From: Actinomycetes bacterium
GTDB taxonomy: Bacteria; Actinomycetota; Actinomycetes; Propionibacteriales; Propionibacteriaceae
Direction: 5' to 3'
Assembly: GCA_023442485.1 (NCBI GenBank)
Contig: JAEZZG010000042.1
Coordinates: forward strand, 1 to 64,000
Length of the DNA stretch: 64,000 bases
Part shown: positions 1 through 8,729 of the stretch, in pieces
Numbering within the stretch: position 1 is the first letter of the stretch
Layout of the letters: each line of letters begins with the position of its first letter
Notes under the pieces: generated by a model
Database searches by the model: none
Told to the model about the DNA's origin: nothing
The model's input: only the letters and a program-made list of their open reading frames with translations
Made by a program: the position numbers and the translations under genes

Positions 1-173
1 CCCAAACTCTCCTGTGAGAGGGTGCCTCTCCAGCAGATTCCTGGTTGCATTCGTCGACGTGGACGAAATGTAGCCAAACCCAACCTTTGCCCATCTTCGG
101 CGGATGTAACGGATTCCACACCTGGCTAACCGCTGAACCGGACATACCCAGGCAGCAGGATGAAGGAGCAGAC

Positions 174-1193
174 ATGAAGTCCATCAATGTTGGAATTGTA
201 GGTGCCGGCAGAGCCGGAATGATCCACGCCCGCACCTTCGCCCGACACGTTGACCATGTTCGACTGGTCGGTATTGCAGACCCGAGCGAACCAGCCAGGC
301 TTGCTGCCCACGCCGCACTTGGGATTGACGTCTTTGCCGAAGCCGCCGCATTGATGGAACATTGCGACGCTTTGGTCATCGTCACACCAACAAGCCTGCA
401 CTGCGACCTAGTTGTGGAAGCGGTTTCGGCGGGCTGCCATGTCCTATGTGAGAAGCCAATGGCGATGAATGTTGGTCAATGTCAGGAGATGATCGACGCT
501 GCCACTCGAGCCTCACGTCACCTGCAGATTGGTTTCATGCGTCGGTTCGATCCCGGATTTCGACGGGCCAAGGAAATCGTCGATTCCGGTGCTATCGGAG
601 ACGTCGTCATAGTCAAATCACTCACCCATGGGCCATCCACGCCACAGCCGTGGATGTACGATTTGAACCAATCTAACGGCCCTCTCGCCGAAGTCTCCAG
701 CCATGACCTGGACGCAATCCGCTGGTATAGCGGCGCCGACTACTGCAACCTTTATGCAACTGCAGGAAACTATCGTTGCCTTGAAGCCCTCGACGAATTC
801 CCTGATTTTTACGACACTGTCTTGCTGAACACTCGCCTGACCAACGGGTGCATTGGCCTCGTCGACGGGGCCCAAGGCGTCAAATACGGATATGACTCGC
901 GCGTAGAAATCCTAGGCACCCACGGGCGTGTCGATGTGGGCGATCTCAACGCGAACCGGGTCGTCGTTCACCAACGCGACGGTCACGGCAGACGTGACAC
1001 CGTTGACAGCTGGCGTTCACTCTTCACCGACGCCTATATCGCCCAAGATCAGTCTTTCATCAACTCCATTCTTGCCGACGATACTCCCGAGGTCACCGGG
1101 GAGGACGGACTCGCTGTCGTTGCTGCCGTGGTGGCCGGCAATGAATCCATTCGGACGGGCAACGTCATCACTGTCGAACGTGCACAGCAATGA
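174..1193 (+). CDS. Gfo/Idh/MocA-family NAD(P)-dependent sugar or inositol dehydrogenase
   Basis: This 339-residue oxidoreductase probably oxidises a sugar or cyclitol with NAD(P) in the cytoplasm. The N-terminus has a Rossmann nucleotide-binding motif, VGIVGAGRAGMIHA, and the family's EKP motif (CHVLCEKPMAMN, about residues 90-100) contains the conserved lysine. The middle carries the usual catalytic-domain pattern with HD in SSHDLDAIRWY. I chose the ATG at 174, behind AGGAG at 162-167, over the earlier in-frame ATG at 45, whose first 43 codons do not resemble the family. It is followed closely by a sugar kinase and probably heads that operon. The substrate is not determined; inositol and scyllo-inositol dehydrogenases are the nearest known types. 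Confidence 0.85.
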   Translation: MKSINVGIVGAGRAGMIHARTFARHVDHVRLVGIADPSEPARLAAHAALGIDVFAEAAALMEHCDALVIVTPTSLHCDLVVEAVSAGCHVLCEKPMAMNVGQCQEMIDAATRASRHLQIGFMRRFDPGFRRAKEIVDSGAIGDVVIVKSLTHGPSTPQPWMYDLNQSNGPLAEVSSHDLDAIRWYSGADYCNLYATAGNYRCLEALDEFPDFYDTVLLNTRLTNGCIGLVDGAQGVKYGYDSRVEILGTHGRVDVGDLNANRVVVHQRDGHGRRDTVDSWRSLFTDAYIAQDQSFINSILADDTPEVTGEDGLAVVAAVVAGNESIRTGNVITVERAQQ

Positions 1194-1244
1194 CCACAAC
1201 CACCCAGAGAATCAACGATGATCTCTGCCGAGGAAAGGAAAACC

Positions 1245-2807
1245 ATGACCACTGACGGTTACATCATCGGCGTCGATATGGGCACGGGCTCGGCGCGGGC
1301 CGGCGTCTTCGACGCAACCGGGAAACAGTACGGATTCGGTGTTGCTCCGTGGGAGACGTCCTACCCACAGCCGGGCTGGGCTGAACAAGACCCAACCACA
1401 TGGTGGGCGTGTACTGCGACTGCGATCCGTGAAGCTGTAGCCAAGTCTGGTGTCGATCCCGACGCAATCAAGGCGCTGTCGATGGACGCAACCTCATGTA
1501 CGGTCGTCTCTCTCGACGCGAATGACAACGTGCTCCGTCCAGCATTGCTGTGGATGGATGTCCGCGCAATCGATCAGGCTGAACGGGTCAAAGCGACGGG
1601 CGATCCTGCTCTGAAATACTGCGGCCAAGGCCCCGTTTCGGCAGAATGGGGTCTGCCCAAGGCTATGTGGCTGAAGGAAAATGAACCCGACACTTTTGCC
1701 AAGACCGCAACCATCTGTGATGAGACTGACTGGCTCGTCAACAAACTCACCGGAGAATGGACGATGTCTGTCTCCCACGCTGCCGGAAAGTATTTCTACG
1801 ACGGCGACCATGGTGGCTGGCCAATGTCGCTATATCAGTCCCTCAACGCTGACGACATTCTGGCGAAATACCCCAAACGGGTGGCCCAGGTCGGCGACAT
1901 CATCGGCACCCTCTTACCTGAGATCGCAGAAGAACTGGGTTTGAGCCCATCCACCATTGTTGTTCAAGGCGGCATCGACGCCTACTTTGGTGCTGTCGGT
2001 CTCGGTGTTGCCCAGCCTGGACGCCTAGCCATGATTACCGGATCCAGCCACGTCCTCACAGGTCAATTGGCTTCACCGATCTACACGAAGGGGCTGTGGG
2101 GCTCCTATACTGACGCGACTGTTCCCGGCTATTACACGATAGATGGTGGCCAAGTATCTACCGGTTCTGTGATCGAGTGGTTCCTGGCGAATCTCGGCGT
2201 TAATGCTCGCCTGGCTCAGAAACAGGATGGGGCAGACCCCTATGACATCTTGACCAGAAGCGCGACTGAAATTCCGATCGGTTCTGACGGCGTGATCATG
2301 CTCGACCACTTCCAAGGCAACCGCGCTCCCCACTTCGATGCGCGTTCCCGTGGCATGTTCTTCGGTTTGAGTCTCCACCACACCGAAGGCCATCTATTCA
2401 GGGCCCTACTCGAAGGGATTTGCTACGGAACCGAAGCAATTTTTGAAGTCATGCGCAATGAGGGCGTCCCCCTCGAAGAAATCATCGTCTCTGGTCCAGC
2501 GACAAAAAATCCGCTGTGGCTACAAATGCACGCTGATGTCTCGAACTTGCCGATGACCACAACCGATGTGAACGAAGGCCCAGTTCTCGGCTCGGCTATG
2601 GTCGCGGCGGTCGGAGCCGGGATGTACCCAGATATTCCATCGGCATCTATGGCAATGACGCGCACGGCTGGCACGATCGAACCCGATCCAACCGCCCACG
2701 AGCAGTACCAGTTCTACTATCACGCCTATAAGGACGCCTATCTAGCGATGAAAGATGTCCTAGCTTCGGTGACAGAGCACGTCTCTGAAGGTTATTCACG
2801 CAAGTAG
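1245..2807 (+). CDS. FGGY-family carbohydrate kinase (first of three)
   Basis: This 520-residue ATP-dependent sugar kinase phosphorylates a pentose, tetrose or polyol. The N-terminal FGGY domain opens with IIGVDMGTGSARAGVFD (phosphate loop) and contains the hallmark PGWAEQDP. The catalytic base is probably Asp245 in GGIDAYFGAVG. The C-terminal actin-like domain has the glycine-rich VSGPATKNPLWLQ adenosine motif. The start is the ATG at 1245 with GAGGAAAGG just upstream, not the ATG at 1218. It lies 51 bases after the dehydrogenase and before an AraM-like gene, so it is likely co-transcribed. Ribulokinase, D-ribulokinase and other FGGY subfamilies share these motifs, so the substrate is open. 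Confidence 0.85.
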   Translation: MTTDGYIIGVDMGTGSARAGVFDATGKQYGFGVAPWETSYPQPGWAEQDPTTWWACTATAIREAVAKSGVDPDAIKALSMDATSCTVVSLDANDNVLRPALLWMDVRAIDQAERVKATGDPALKYCGQGPVSAEWGLPKAMWLKENEPDTFAKTATICDETDWLVNKLTGEWTMSVSHAAGKYFYDGDHGGWPMSLYQSLNADDILAKYPKRVAQVGDIIGTLLPEIAEELGLSPSTIVVQGGIDAYFGAVGLGVAQPGRLAMITGSSHVLTGQLASPIYTKGLWGSYTDATVPGYYTIDGGQVSTGSVIEWFLANLGVNARLAQKQDGADPYDILTRSATEIPIGSDGVIMLDHFQGNRAPHFDARSRGMFFGLSLHHTEGHLFRALLEGICYGTEAIFEVMRNEGVPLEEIIVSGPATKNPLWLQMHADVSNLPMTTTDVNEGPVLGSAMVAAVGAGMYPDIPSASMAMTRTAGTIEPDPTAHEQYQFYYHAYKDAYLAMKDVLASVTEHVSEGYSRK

Positions 2808-2906
2808 GCGATCGTCGGGGTCGGCGTGGTGAGTCGGCCCCGATACCTACACGCCCCAGCACCTACCCAATCCGGCTCCCACCACACAACTACGAGGAAG
2901 CAGAAC

Positions 2907-4289
2907 ATGTCTCAATCACTGATGGCTGATGCCCTTAGCCGAGCTACCGATACCCGAGAGATTGCACTCGGACGGCAGGTCATCGGCAGAGTTGGGGAAG
3001 TCTTCGCTCAATGGGTGAATTCCAGACGCGTTGTCATCGTGGCGGATGAGACGACCTTCGGGCTCGCTGGAAACCAAGTTCACGCATCATTGGTAGAAGC
3101 TGGCTGTGAAATCGTGGACGTGTTCGTGTTCCCGGCTCAGCCACCGGTTTATGCCGGATATGAGAATGTAACCACCGTCAAGTCGGTCTTAGCGAGGAAC
3201 GAGGCAGTAGCTTGCTCGATTGGATCGGGGACTATCTCAGATTTAGTGAAACTCGCTTCGGGGGAATTAGGGCAGCCCTATGTTCACGTCTGCACCGCAG
3301 CATCCATGGATGGTTACGCCGCTTTCGGAGCGGCAATCACCAAAGACGGCTTCAAGATCACCCGGACTTGCCCCGCTCCGGTCGCGATCATTGCCGATCT
3401 TGACGTCATGGCAACAGCTCCGAAACACATGATCGCTAACGGATATGCAGACATCCTCGAAAAGTTCACCGGCGGTGCCGACTGGATCATCGCTGACGCA
3501 TTAGGGATCGAGACCATTGAACCTGAAATCTGGAACTATGTTCAGGCTAACCTCGCCGAGATCATGGCTAATCCAGGTGGACTAGCTAGCGGTGATCTCG
3601 GACTGATGGAGGATTTCGTCACGGAATGTATGATGGCCGGCCTTGCAATTCAAGCGATGCAATCGTCCCGACCGGGTTCTGGTGCGGGGCATAACTTTTC
3701 CCATCAATGGGAGATGGAAGGTTACGGTCTGGATTGGCCGCTTCCGTTGTCTCACGGGGCGAAAGTGGGGATTGGGACGGTATGTATCGCGGCTCTCTAC
3801 GACGAAACCCAACGTCGCGGCTTTGATCATGTTGATGCAGACGCCGTGGCCAATTCTTGGCTCTCACCTGAGGCCAATGATCAACGAGTGCGGAATCTGC
3901 ACGATATTCCTGAGATTGAAGAGGCGGCCGTTGTGCAGTCTCGCGGGAAATACCTTGAAAAAGATCACGTCGTTGCCAGGATCGAGCTCATCAAACAAGT
4001 GTGGCCGTTGATCAAGGACCGTCTCCGGCACCAGGTTCCACCGGCAAGACAACTCCAGTACATGCTTCGGGAGGTTGGCGCGCCGTGGCACCCGGCACAG
4101 ATTGGAATCTCCTTAGACAAACTCAAACACACCTACTACCAGGCCCAGACTATCCGCTCGCGATACACCATCATGGACGCGCTATTCGAGACTGGTCAGC
4201 TCAACTCCATGATTGACAGCCTATTTGAACCTGGTGGCTTCTGGGCAGACAATCCAATGCCAACTGAGGGTTTCATCGTCCCGGAATAA
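2907..4289 (+). CDS. AraM/EgsA-like sn-glycerol-1-phosphate dehydrogenase family enzyme
   Basis: This 460-residue protein belongs to the iron-containing alcohol dehydrogenase/dehydroquinate-synthase fold, in the branch that includes AraM and glycerol-1-phosphate dehydrogenase. Typical features are SIGSGTISDLVKLA (nucleotide-binding loop), CTAASMDGYAAFGAAI, and the metal-ligand histidines in GAGHNFSHQWE and SHGAKVGIG. The ATG at 2907 follows GAGGAAG and was chosen over the ATG at 2826. It probably interconverts a phosphorylated polyol and the ketose phosphate using NAD(P)H. Its position after the FGGY kinase fits oxidation of the kinase product, though this is inference. AraM genes are known from arabinose operons in other bacteria. 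Confidence 0.8.
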   Translation: MSQSLMADALSRATDTREIALGRQVIGRVGEVFAQWVNSRRVVIVADETTFGLAGNQVHASLVEAGCEIVDVFVFPAQPPVYAGYENVTTVKSVLARNEAVACSIGSGTISDLVKLASGELGQPYVHVCTAASMDGYAAFGAAITKDGFKITRTCPAPVAIIADLDVMATAPKHMIANGYADILEKFTGGADWIIADALGIETIEPEIWNYVQANLAEIMANPGGLASGDLGLMEDFVTECMMAGLAIQAMQSSRPGSGAGHNFSHQWEMEGYGLDWPLPLSHGAKVGIGTVCIAALYDETQRRGFDHVDADAVANSWLSPEANDQRVRNLHDIPEIEEAAVVQSRGKYLEKDHVVARIELIKQVWPLIKDRLRHQVPPARQLQYMLREVGAPWHPAQIGISLDKLKHTYYQAQTIRSRYTIMDALFETGQLNSMIDSLFEPGGFWADNPMPTEGFIVPE

Positions 4290-4394
4290 CCCGTCATGGG
4301 CCATCATGATGGCAACACACAAACTCTGCTCGCGACTCATCCACGATCCCAGGAGTGAAATCCCACTACTCGATTCATCGACGGAGGCTACCCC

Positions 4395-4943
4395 ATGACG
4401 TCTATCCCCGACCATCGCTCCATCATCACCACTTTGATCGACTCATGGAAAGATGCCCTAGACCAGATCAACCCGGCAGAGCTGGAGGGTTTCGAGTCGC
4501 TCTTGCGTCAATCAAGACGTGTCTTCATCACCGGAGCTGGCCGATCCGGGCTGGTAGTTAAAGCCTGCGCTAATCGGCTAATGCATCTGGGACTGACGGT
4601 ACATATCGTCGGGGAGGTCACCACCCCAGCCATCGGAGAAGGTGATGTCTTAGTGGTGGCATCGAATTCCGGAACCACACCAGGGCCTGTGCACTCCGCT
4701 ACCGTCGCAGCAACAGTCGGGGCTCGCGTCGTCGCCTTGACCTCGACCCCAGACTCACCCTTAGCCGCACTCGCAGACTGCGTGATCACCATCCCGTCGG
4801 TTTCGACGCAAATTCCGCTGCCACTGGGCACTTTCTTCGAGCAGAACCTGTTTATCGTCCTAGAGTCTTGTATCGTGCACCTGCAGCGACGTTTTGACAT
4901 TCCAGAGAGTGCCTTGAAAGATCGGCACGCTAACATGGAATAA
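4395..4943 (+). CDS. SIS-domain sugar-phosphate isomerase, 6-phospho-3-hexuloisomerase-like
   Basis: This single-domain SIS protein has 182 residues, the length usual for 6-phospho-3-hexuloisomerase (HxlB). It shows FITGAGRSGLVVKACANRL followed by ASNSGTTPG, the SIS phosphosugar-binding loop, and the C-terminal LGTFFEQNLFIVLE helix with the glutamate expected in the active site of this subfamily. No hexulose-phosphate synthase gene is next to it, so it is unlikely to work in the ribulose-monophosphate formaldehyde pathway here. It more likely isomerises a ketose or aldose phosphate made by the neighbouring kinase and dehydrogenase. Confidence 0.75.
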   Translation: MTSIPDHRSIITTLIDSWKDALDQINPAELEGFESLLRQSRRVFITGAGRSGLVVKACANRLMHLGLTVHIVGEVTTPAIGEGDVLVVASNSGTTPGPVHSATVAATVGARVVALTSTPDSPLAALADCVITIPSVSTQIPLPLGTFFEQNLFIVLESCIVHLQRRFDIPESALKDRHANME

Positions 4944-5005
4944 TCTGAGGTTCATCTGATGCTGCGGGATAAGTGGATCCGCAACACTCTGTATAGGAGT
5001 AGATA

Positions 5006-6244
5006 GTGGCGAAACGCGGGCACGTTGGCGAAGCCATTAGCAAGCTGTTCAGCCTCGAGATCGTGAGATATCTCTTCGTCGGCGGGCTAGCCTTCATCGT
5101 CGACTTCGGGTTGATGTTGGTATTCGCCAATGTTTTCCATGTGTGGCTGTGGCTAGCCGTCGCGATCGGCTACTGGGCTGGGTTCGTGGTCAGCTATCTG
5201 GGGCAAAAGAACTACGCCTTTCAGTCTGCGGTGAAGAACTCCGACGCCATCGTCCGCTACTGCATCTTGGTGGCTATCAACTGGGGCATCACCACGGGCA
5301 TCATGTACCTGTTCACCCACACCTTCCACTGGGGTAACGCATGGTCGAAGATTGTGTGTACCGTGTTGATGACGATCTGGAACTACTTCGCCTATCGCTT
5401 CTTCGTCTTCCCGCCGATCCGCAAACCCATCATTGGCACGCCCACAGATCGACCAGCTTCCATTGACGTGATCATCCCAGCCCACAACTCCACTGACTGT
5501 CTCGAGCAGTCGATCACCGAACTTTTGGCCTGGCACCGCGATCACAAACTTCCGCTCAACGCCATCATCGTCGAAAATAACTCGACCGACGACACCTATG
5601 CTTGCGCTTTGGCTCAGCGAGACCGCGACGACGTCCGGGCCGCCGAGGATTTCAAGATCACCGTGATTCAGTCCCCTGGCGGCATGGGGAATGCCTATCG
5701 CGCCGGTATTGAAGCCAGCAGCGCAGAGGCTCTGCTCCTGACCGCCGACGATCTACCCTTCGGTGATTCCGACCTGAACCAGTGGTACGACAACCCGCGG
5801 ACCGGCATCATTCTCGGCTCGAAACACCACCCCGAATCTGACATCAACCGCTCCTTCATGAGATCGCTGTCAACCTGGGGATTCACCTGGCTGCGTCGCT
5901 GGATTCTCGGCACCTACATCGGTGATTCCCAAGGCACCCTTTTCGTGCCCGGGGACTGGGCCAGGTCTCTGACGCCCTATCTCAAAGAGGAAACCTACCT
6001 GTCCTCGACCGAGATCGTGTCCATCGCCGAGATTCAACGAGTACCGCTGACCGAGATCCCGGTCCGCCTCACCGAGAGGCAAAGTGAGCACGCCACCAGA
6101 ATCTCGCTGATGGACGTGGTGATGATGGGGCGGGGCCTGTTCCGTCTGCGCAAACGTTATTCCTACTACTCGAAGGAAATCCCGCGTCTGCCTCAATACC
6201 AGGGGGTCGGCGAAGAAGGCACTACCTCGAACCTGTCCAACTAA
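5006..6244 (+). CDS. GtrA-like membrane domain fused to family-2 glycosyltransferase
   Basis: This 412-residue fusion starts at GTG 5006 after AGGAG. Residues 1-140 form a GtrA/flippase-like domain with four hydrophobic segments (LFVGGLAFIVDFGLMLVF near the start, VNWG-type helix later). Residues about 150-390 form a GT-A glycosyltransferase: SIDVIIPAHNS, IIVENNSTDDT, then TADDLPFGDSD as the metal-binding DxD region. GT2 enzymes of this group move sugars to polyprenyl phosphate and GtrA proteins flip the product, so the fusion may couple both steps. It sits between the SIS isomerase and the RpiB-type gene but shows no evident link to sugar catabolism. Confidence 0.8.
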   Translation: MAKRGHVGEAISKLFSLEIVRYLFVGGLAFIVDFGLMLVFANVFHVWLWLAVAIGYWAGFVVSYLGQKNYAFQSAVKNSDAIVRYCILVAINWGITTGIMYLFTHTFHWGNAWSKIVCTVLMTIWNYFAYRFFVFPPIRKPIIGTPTDRPASIDVIIPAHNSTDCLEQSITELLAWHRDHKLPLNAIIVENNSTDDTYACALAQRDRDDVRAAEDFKITVIQSPGGMGNAYRAGIEASSAEALLLTADDLPFGDSDLNQWYDNPRTGIILGSKHHPESDINRSFMRSLSTWGFTWLRRWILGTYIGDSQGTLFVPGDWARSLTPYLKEETYLSSTEIVSIAEIQRVPLTEIPVRLTERQSEHATRISLMDVVMMGRGLFRLRKRYSYYSKEIPRLPQYQGVGEEGTTSNLSN

Positions 6245-6406
6245 GTCTCAGCCCATTCGTCGAGCACCGATTGCCAGTCAACGCGGAGGCATCTGCCCAA
6301 CTCAGTCCACGTCTAGGCGGTGGGTGACCTTCGGCTCGTCCGGGGATTATTTCCGGTTATGGACTAAGCTAAAGGCGTCCTGACAATGACGTTTCGAGGA
6401 GTCACT

Positions 6407-6856
6407 ATGAAACTTGCGTTCGGTTGCGATCCCAATGCTGCAGACCTGAAACTCATCTTGATGAAGAAGGCAGAAGAGCTTGGCCATGAGGTGAAGGATT
6501 ACGGTTCGGACGATCCCATCTACGCCAATACTGCGTTTGATGTTGCCAAGGCTGTAGCGGCTGGCGAATGTGAACGCGGCATCTTGGTGTGTGGCACCGG
6601 CATCGGTGTTTCTATCGCCGCTAACAAGGTCAAGGGTGCCTACTGTGCATGTATCCACGACGTTTACCAGGCAGAGCGCGCGGTGCTATCCAATAACGCC
6701 AACCTGATTTCCATGGGGTCTCAGGTGATCGGTCCGAAGCTGGCTGAGAAACTGCTCGAGGAATACCTCAAGTACACCTACGACCCGAACTCTCGTTCCG
6801 GCGACAAGGTCAATCGGATTTGCAGCTTTGAAGCTGGCGACGAAGCCGCTATCTAA
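6407..6856 (+). CDS. RpiB/LacAB-family sugar-phosphate isomerase
   Basis: The protein has 149 residues, typical of RpiB. It begins MKLAFGCDPNAADLK and carries the signature loop GILVCGTGIGVSIAANKVKG, whose cysteine is the catalytic base in RpiB, plus AYCACIHDVYQAERA and NLISMGSQVIG. The start at 6407 has CGAGGAG in front and is preferred to 6386. The family isomerises ribose-5-phosphate or allose-6-phosphate, and relatives act on four-carbon erythrulose phosphates. With the kinases and aldolases around it, a role in a peripheral sugar pathway is likelier than the housekeeping pentose pathway, but both are possible. Confidence 0.85.
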   Translation: MKLAFGCDPNAADLKLILMKKAEELGHEVKDYGSDDPIYANTAFDVAKAVAAGECERGILVCGTGIGVSIAANKVKGAYCACIHDVYQAERAVLSNNANLISMGSQVIGPKLAEKLLEEYLKYTYDPNSRSGDKVNRICSFEAGDEAAI

Positions 6857-6866
6857 AGCTCACACG

Positions 6867-6903
6867 AATGGCCAGGACGGTGACGCCCTGGCCATTCCTT
6901 TAT
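6867..6903 (+). terminator. Intrinsic terminator after the RpiB-type gene
   Basis: An 11-base perfect inverted repeat (6867-6877 with 6887-6897, arms GAATGGCCAGG/CCTGGCCATTC) has a 9-base loop and is followed by a short CTTTAT tail. It begins 10 bases after the stop codon, so it should end the upstream operon. Confidence 0.75.
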
Positions 6904-6989
6904 CTGCACTCAAGCAGCCCGGTCTCTGTGCCGACCCTGCCCGACCGTGTTGTTTTACAGAGAAATCCCTAGTCGGAACCGCCGGTGCG

Positions 6990-7181
6990 TTCCGGGCGTA
7001 TGAGGAATTCAGTACGTAGCAACGAGCGACGATCCTGGTTCGGGTGTTCTAAAACTTCGTCCGGGATCGAAAACTCAGGCTGACCGGCCGGAGATGGCGT
7101 CCTCGGATCATCTCCGCTCTAGCCTGTGAAACCATGCGGTGGGCCTACCGAATCAGGTGGGCCCACCGCATTTTCGTTGTT
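6990..7181 (+). ncRNA. Possible small structured RNA with its own terminator
   Basis: No convincing gene lies between 6857 and 7328. The stretch contains three hairpins in series: CGATCC (7030-7035) with GGATCG (7064-7069); GGAGATG (7090-7096) with CATCTCC (7109-7115); and a 10-base TGCGGTGGGC/GCCCACCGCA stem (7135-7144 with 7161-7170) followed by TTTTCGTTGTT. The last is a good plus-strand terminator although no plus-strand gene precedes it after the terminator at 6903. The 5' end given here is a guess and I could not place a clear promoter. Confidence 0.35.
7135..7181 (+). terminator. Strong intrinsic terminator without an upstream gene
   Basis: A 10-base perfect stem (7135-7144 and 7161-7170) is followed directly by a T-rich tail at 7171-7181. 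On the minus strand there is no T-run, so it acts on plus-strand transcripts only. Confidence 0.7.
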
Positions 7182-7328
7182 GGGAAGTGACGGAGACGGC
7201 ACTGACGAACCCTGCAGATTCGACACCCTCGTCATACCTGTTCACCGAAGACGCCTGGGGAGGCGACATAGACGCGATCACGGCTGCCGTACCGCCACCC
7301 CAGTGCCCGTCCCCGGCCTAAGCCACTT

Positions 7329-8636
7329 CTAGGACTGGCCTTGAGCTGCCTTCATGAATCGACGCTGGTAACTGGTCACCTGGTTAGTCGAGGTGAACCG
7401 GGCCAGGTAGTTGGGTTCGGCAGTAATCACGACGCGATGCTGCATGTCCACAAACTCGGGTTCGGCCAGCATCTTATCGATGTCGGGATAGTTATCCGGG
7501 CCCTCCATGGAGCACACGATCAAACGAGTGTCGGCCATGTTGGAGTCGCGCAGTACGCGCAGGTCGTGGCGCATGGCGTCAAGACCGTCGCAGCCTTCGC
7601 GCTCACGGACCTTGCGGTACTTCACTAGCCACCGAGCCATTTCTAGGACAGCCTTGTCGTCCAAGTCCGCCTCGTCAGCAGCAAAGTAATCATTGGCGTA
7701 CATGAAGTCGCGCAGTTGACCGATTTTATCGGCGCCACCGTCAATGTCGATCAACAACTGCGACATCTTCTCAGACTGCTTCAATCTGTGACGCAAGAAG
7801 GTGTTGATGAAGTAGGGGCGTGCCTGCAGGGCCAGACGGGTTTGGTAAGGCTCGAACATCAGGGTGAAGTTGACCCGATAGCCGTGATCGTGAAGCATCA
7901 GCGCCAAGTTGTGACCGCGCAGCGCGTCCTCAGTGTTGACACGATCCCAGCGTCCTCGCAGTTTCCCATTTCCTTCGAGAAGCTGCCCAACATTCTCGGC
8001 GTTGACCGGGCCGGTGTGCGGAACCTTGATCACGACTCGATACTCACTGAGCATCTCCCGGAACTTCGCGGCCTCTTCGAGAATCTCATTGACATCTTTG
8101 GTGAACGGATTGTTCAACTCGACTGAGATGTCGCAGCCAGGGCCGAGAACGCGACCGATTTCGGCCATGACTTCGTCACGAGTGCTGAACTTGTTGCCGA
8201 CGTTTGCCTCTGGGTTGTTGATGAATAGGTCATAGATGATGCCCGGGTTGCAAGTCAGGTTCGCAAGCATCTTCGAGATCGGGGCGACCTCGTATGGGTT
8301 CGCGGAATCAGCGGAGAACAGCACATTGGTTGGGCGCTTGCGCCCGTCAGTGTCGTAAGAAATGTCGCGAACTAAGTTGACGGCAATCACACCTTCGGCC
8401 TGCAGATTCGCTTCGATCCGGAAACCTGCTGGGGTGTGGCCGGGCTCGACCTTGAAGTAATCAATCACTTTCCGAAACTCATCGGTGACTGTCAAGGCTT
8501 TGCCATAGGTGAGGAGATGCTCGAAGCCAGGACCGTCTAATTCTTGGTTGATGACGCGGTTGACGTAGTCTTCAGCTCCTCGTTCTACCGGCAGGCCAAG
8601 CGACCCGAGGGTGACGATCGGTTTGGCAGCAATCAT
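7329..8636 (-). CDS. Large transaldolase-like class I aldolase
   Basis: At 435 residues this is much longer than fructose-6-phosphate aldolase (about 220) or classic transaldolase (about 320). The core is still visible: VELNNPF before VVIKVPHTG, where Lys204 is in the Schiff-base position, then NFTLMFEPYQTRLALQARPYFI, which matches the family's NxTLxFS segment. About 45 extra residues separate these two motifs, and the C-terminal 130 residues are unlike ordinary transaldolases. The gene lies downstream of the DeoC-type aldolase on the same strand, with a 93-base gap, and probably shares its transcript. It likely cleaves or transfers a dihydroxyacetone or related unit; substrate unknown. Confidence 0.7.
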   Translation of the reverse strand: MIAAKPIVTLGSLGLPVERGAEDYVNRVINQELDGPGFEHLLTYGKALTVTDEFRKVIDYFKVEPGHTPAGFRIEANLQAEGVIAVNLVRDISYDTDGRKRPTNVLFSADSANPYEVAPISKMLANLTCNPGIIYDLFINNPEANVGNKFSTRDEVMAEIGRVLGPGCDISVELNNPFTKDVNEILEEAAKFREMLSEYRVVIKVPHTGPVNAENVGQLLEGNGKLRGRWDRVNTEDALRGHNLALMLHDHGYRVNFTLMFEPYQTRLALQARPYFINTFLRHRLKQSEKMSQLLIDIDGGADKIGQLRDFMYANDYFAADEADLDDKAVLEMARWLVKYRKVREREGCDGLDAMRHDLRVLRDSNMADTRLIVCSMEGPDNYPDIDKMLAEPEFVDMQHRVVITAEPNYLARFTSTNQVTSYQRRFMKAAQGQS

Positions 8637-8729
8637 TGGTAACTCCTTCTAACTTTCAATGCTGGGCGGGTGAGAGGTCGTGACGGGCTGGATACCGTGG
8701 TATTACCAGACCGGCAGACGTCGTCCCCG

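Noticed and set aside
1..73. Open frame ending TAG at 71-73, possibly the 3' end of an upstream gene
   Set aside because: Only 23 codons are inside the window and they show no recognisable motif, so I cannot tell coding from chance.
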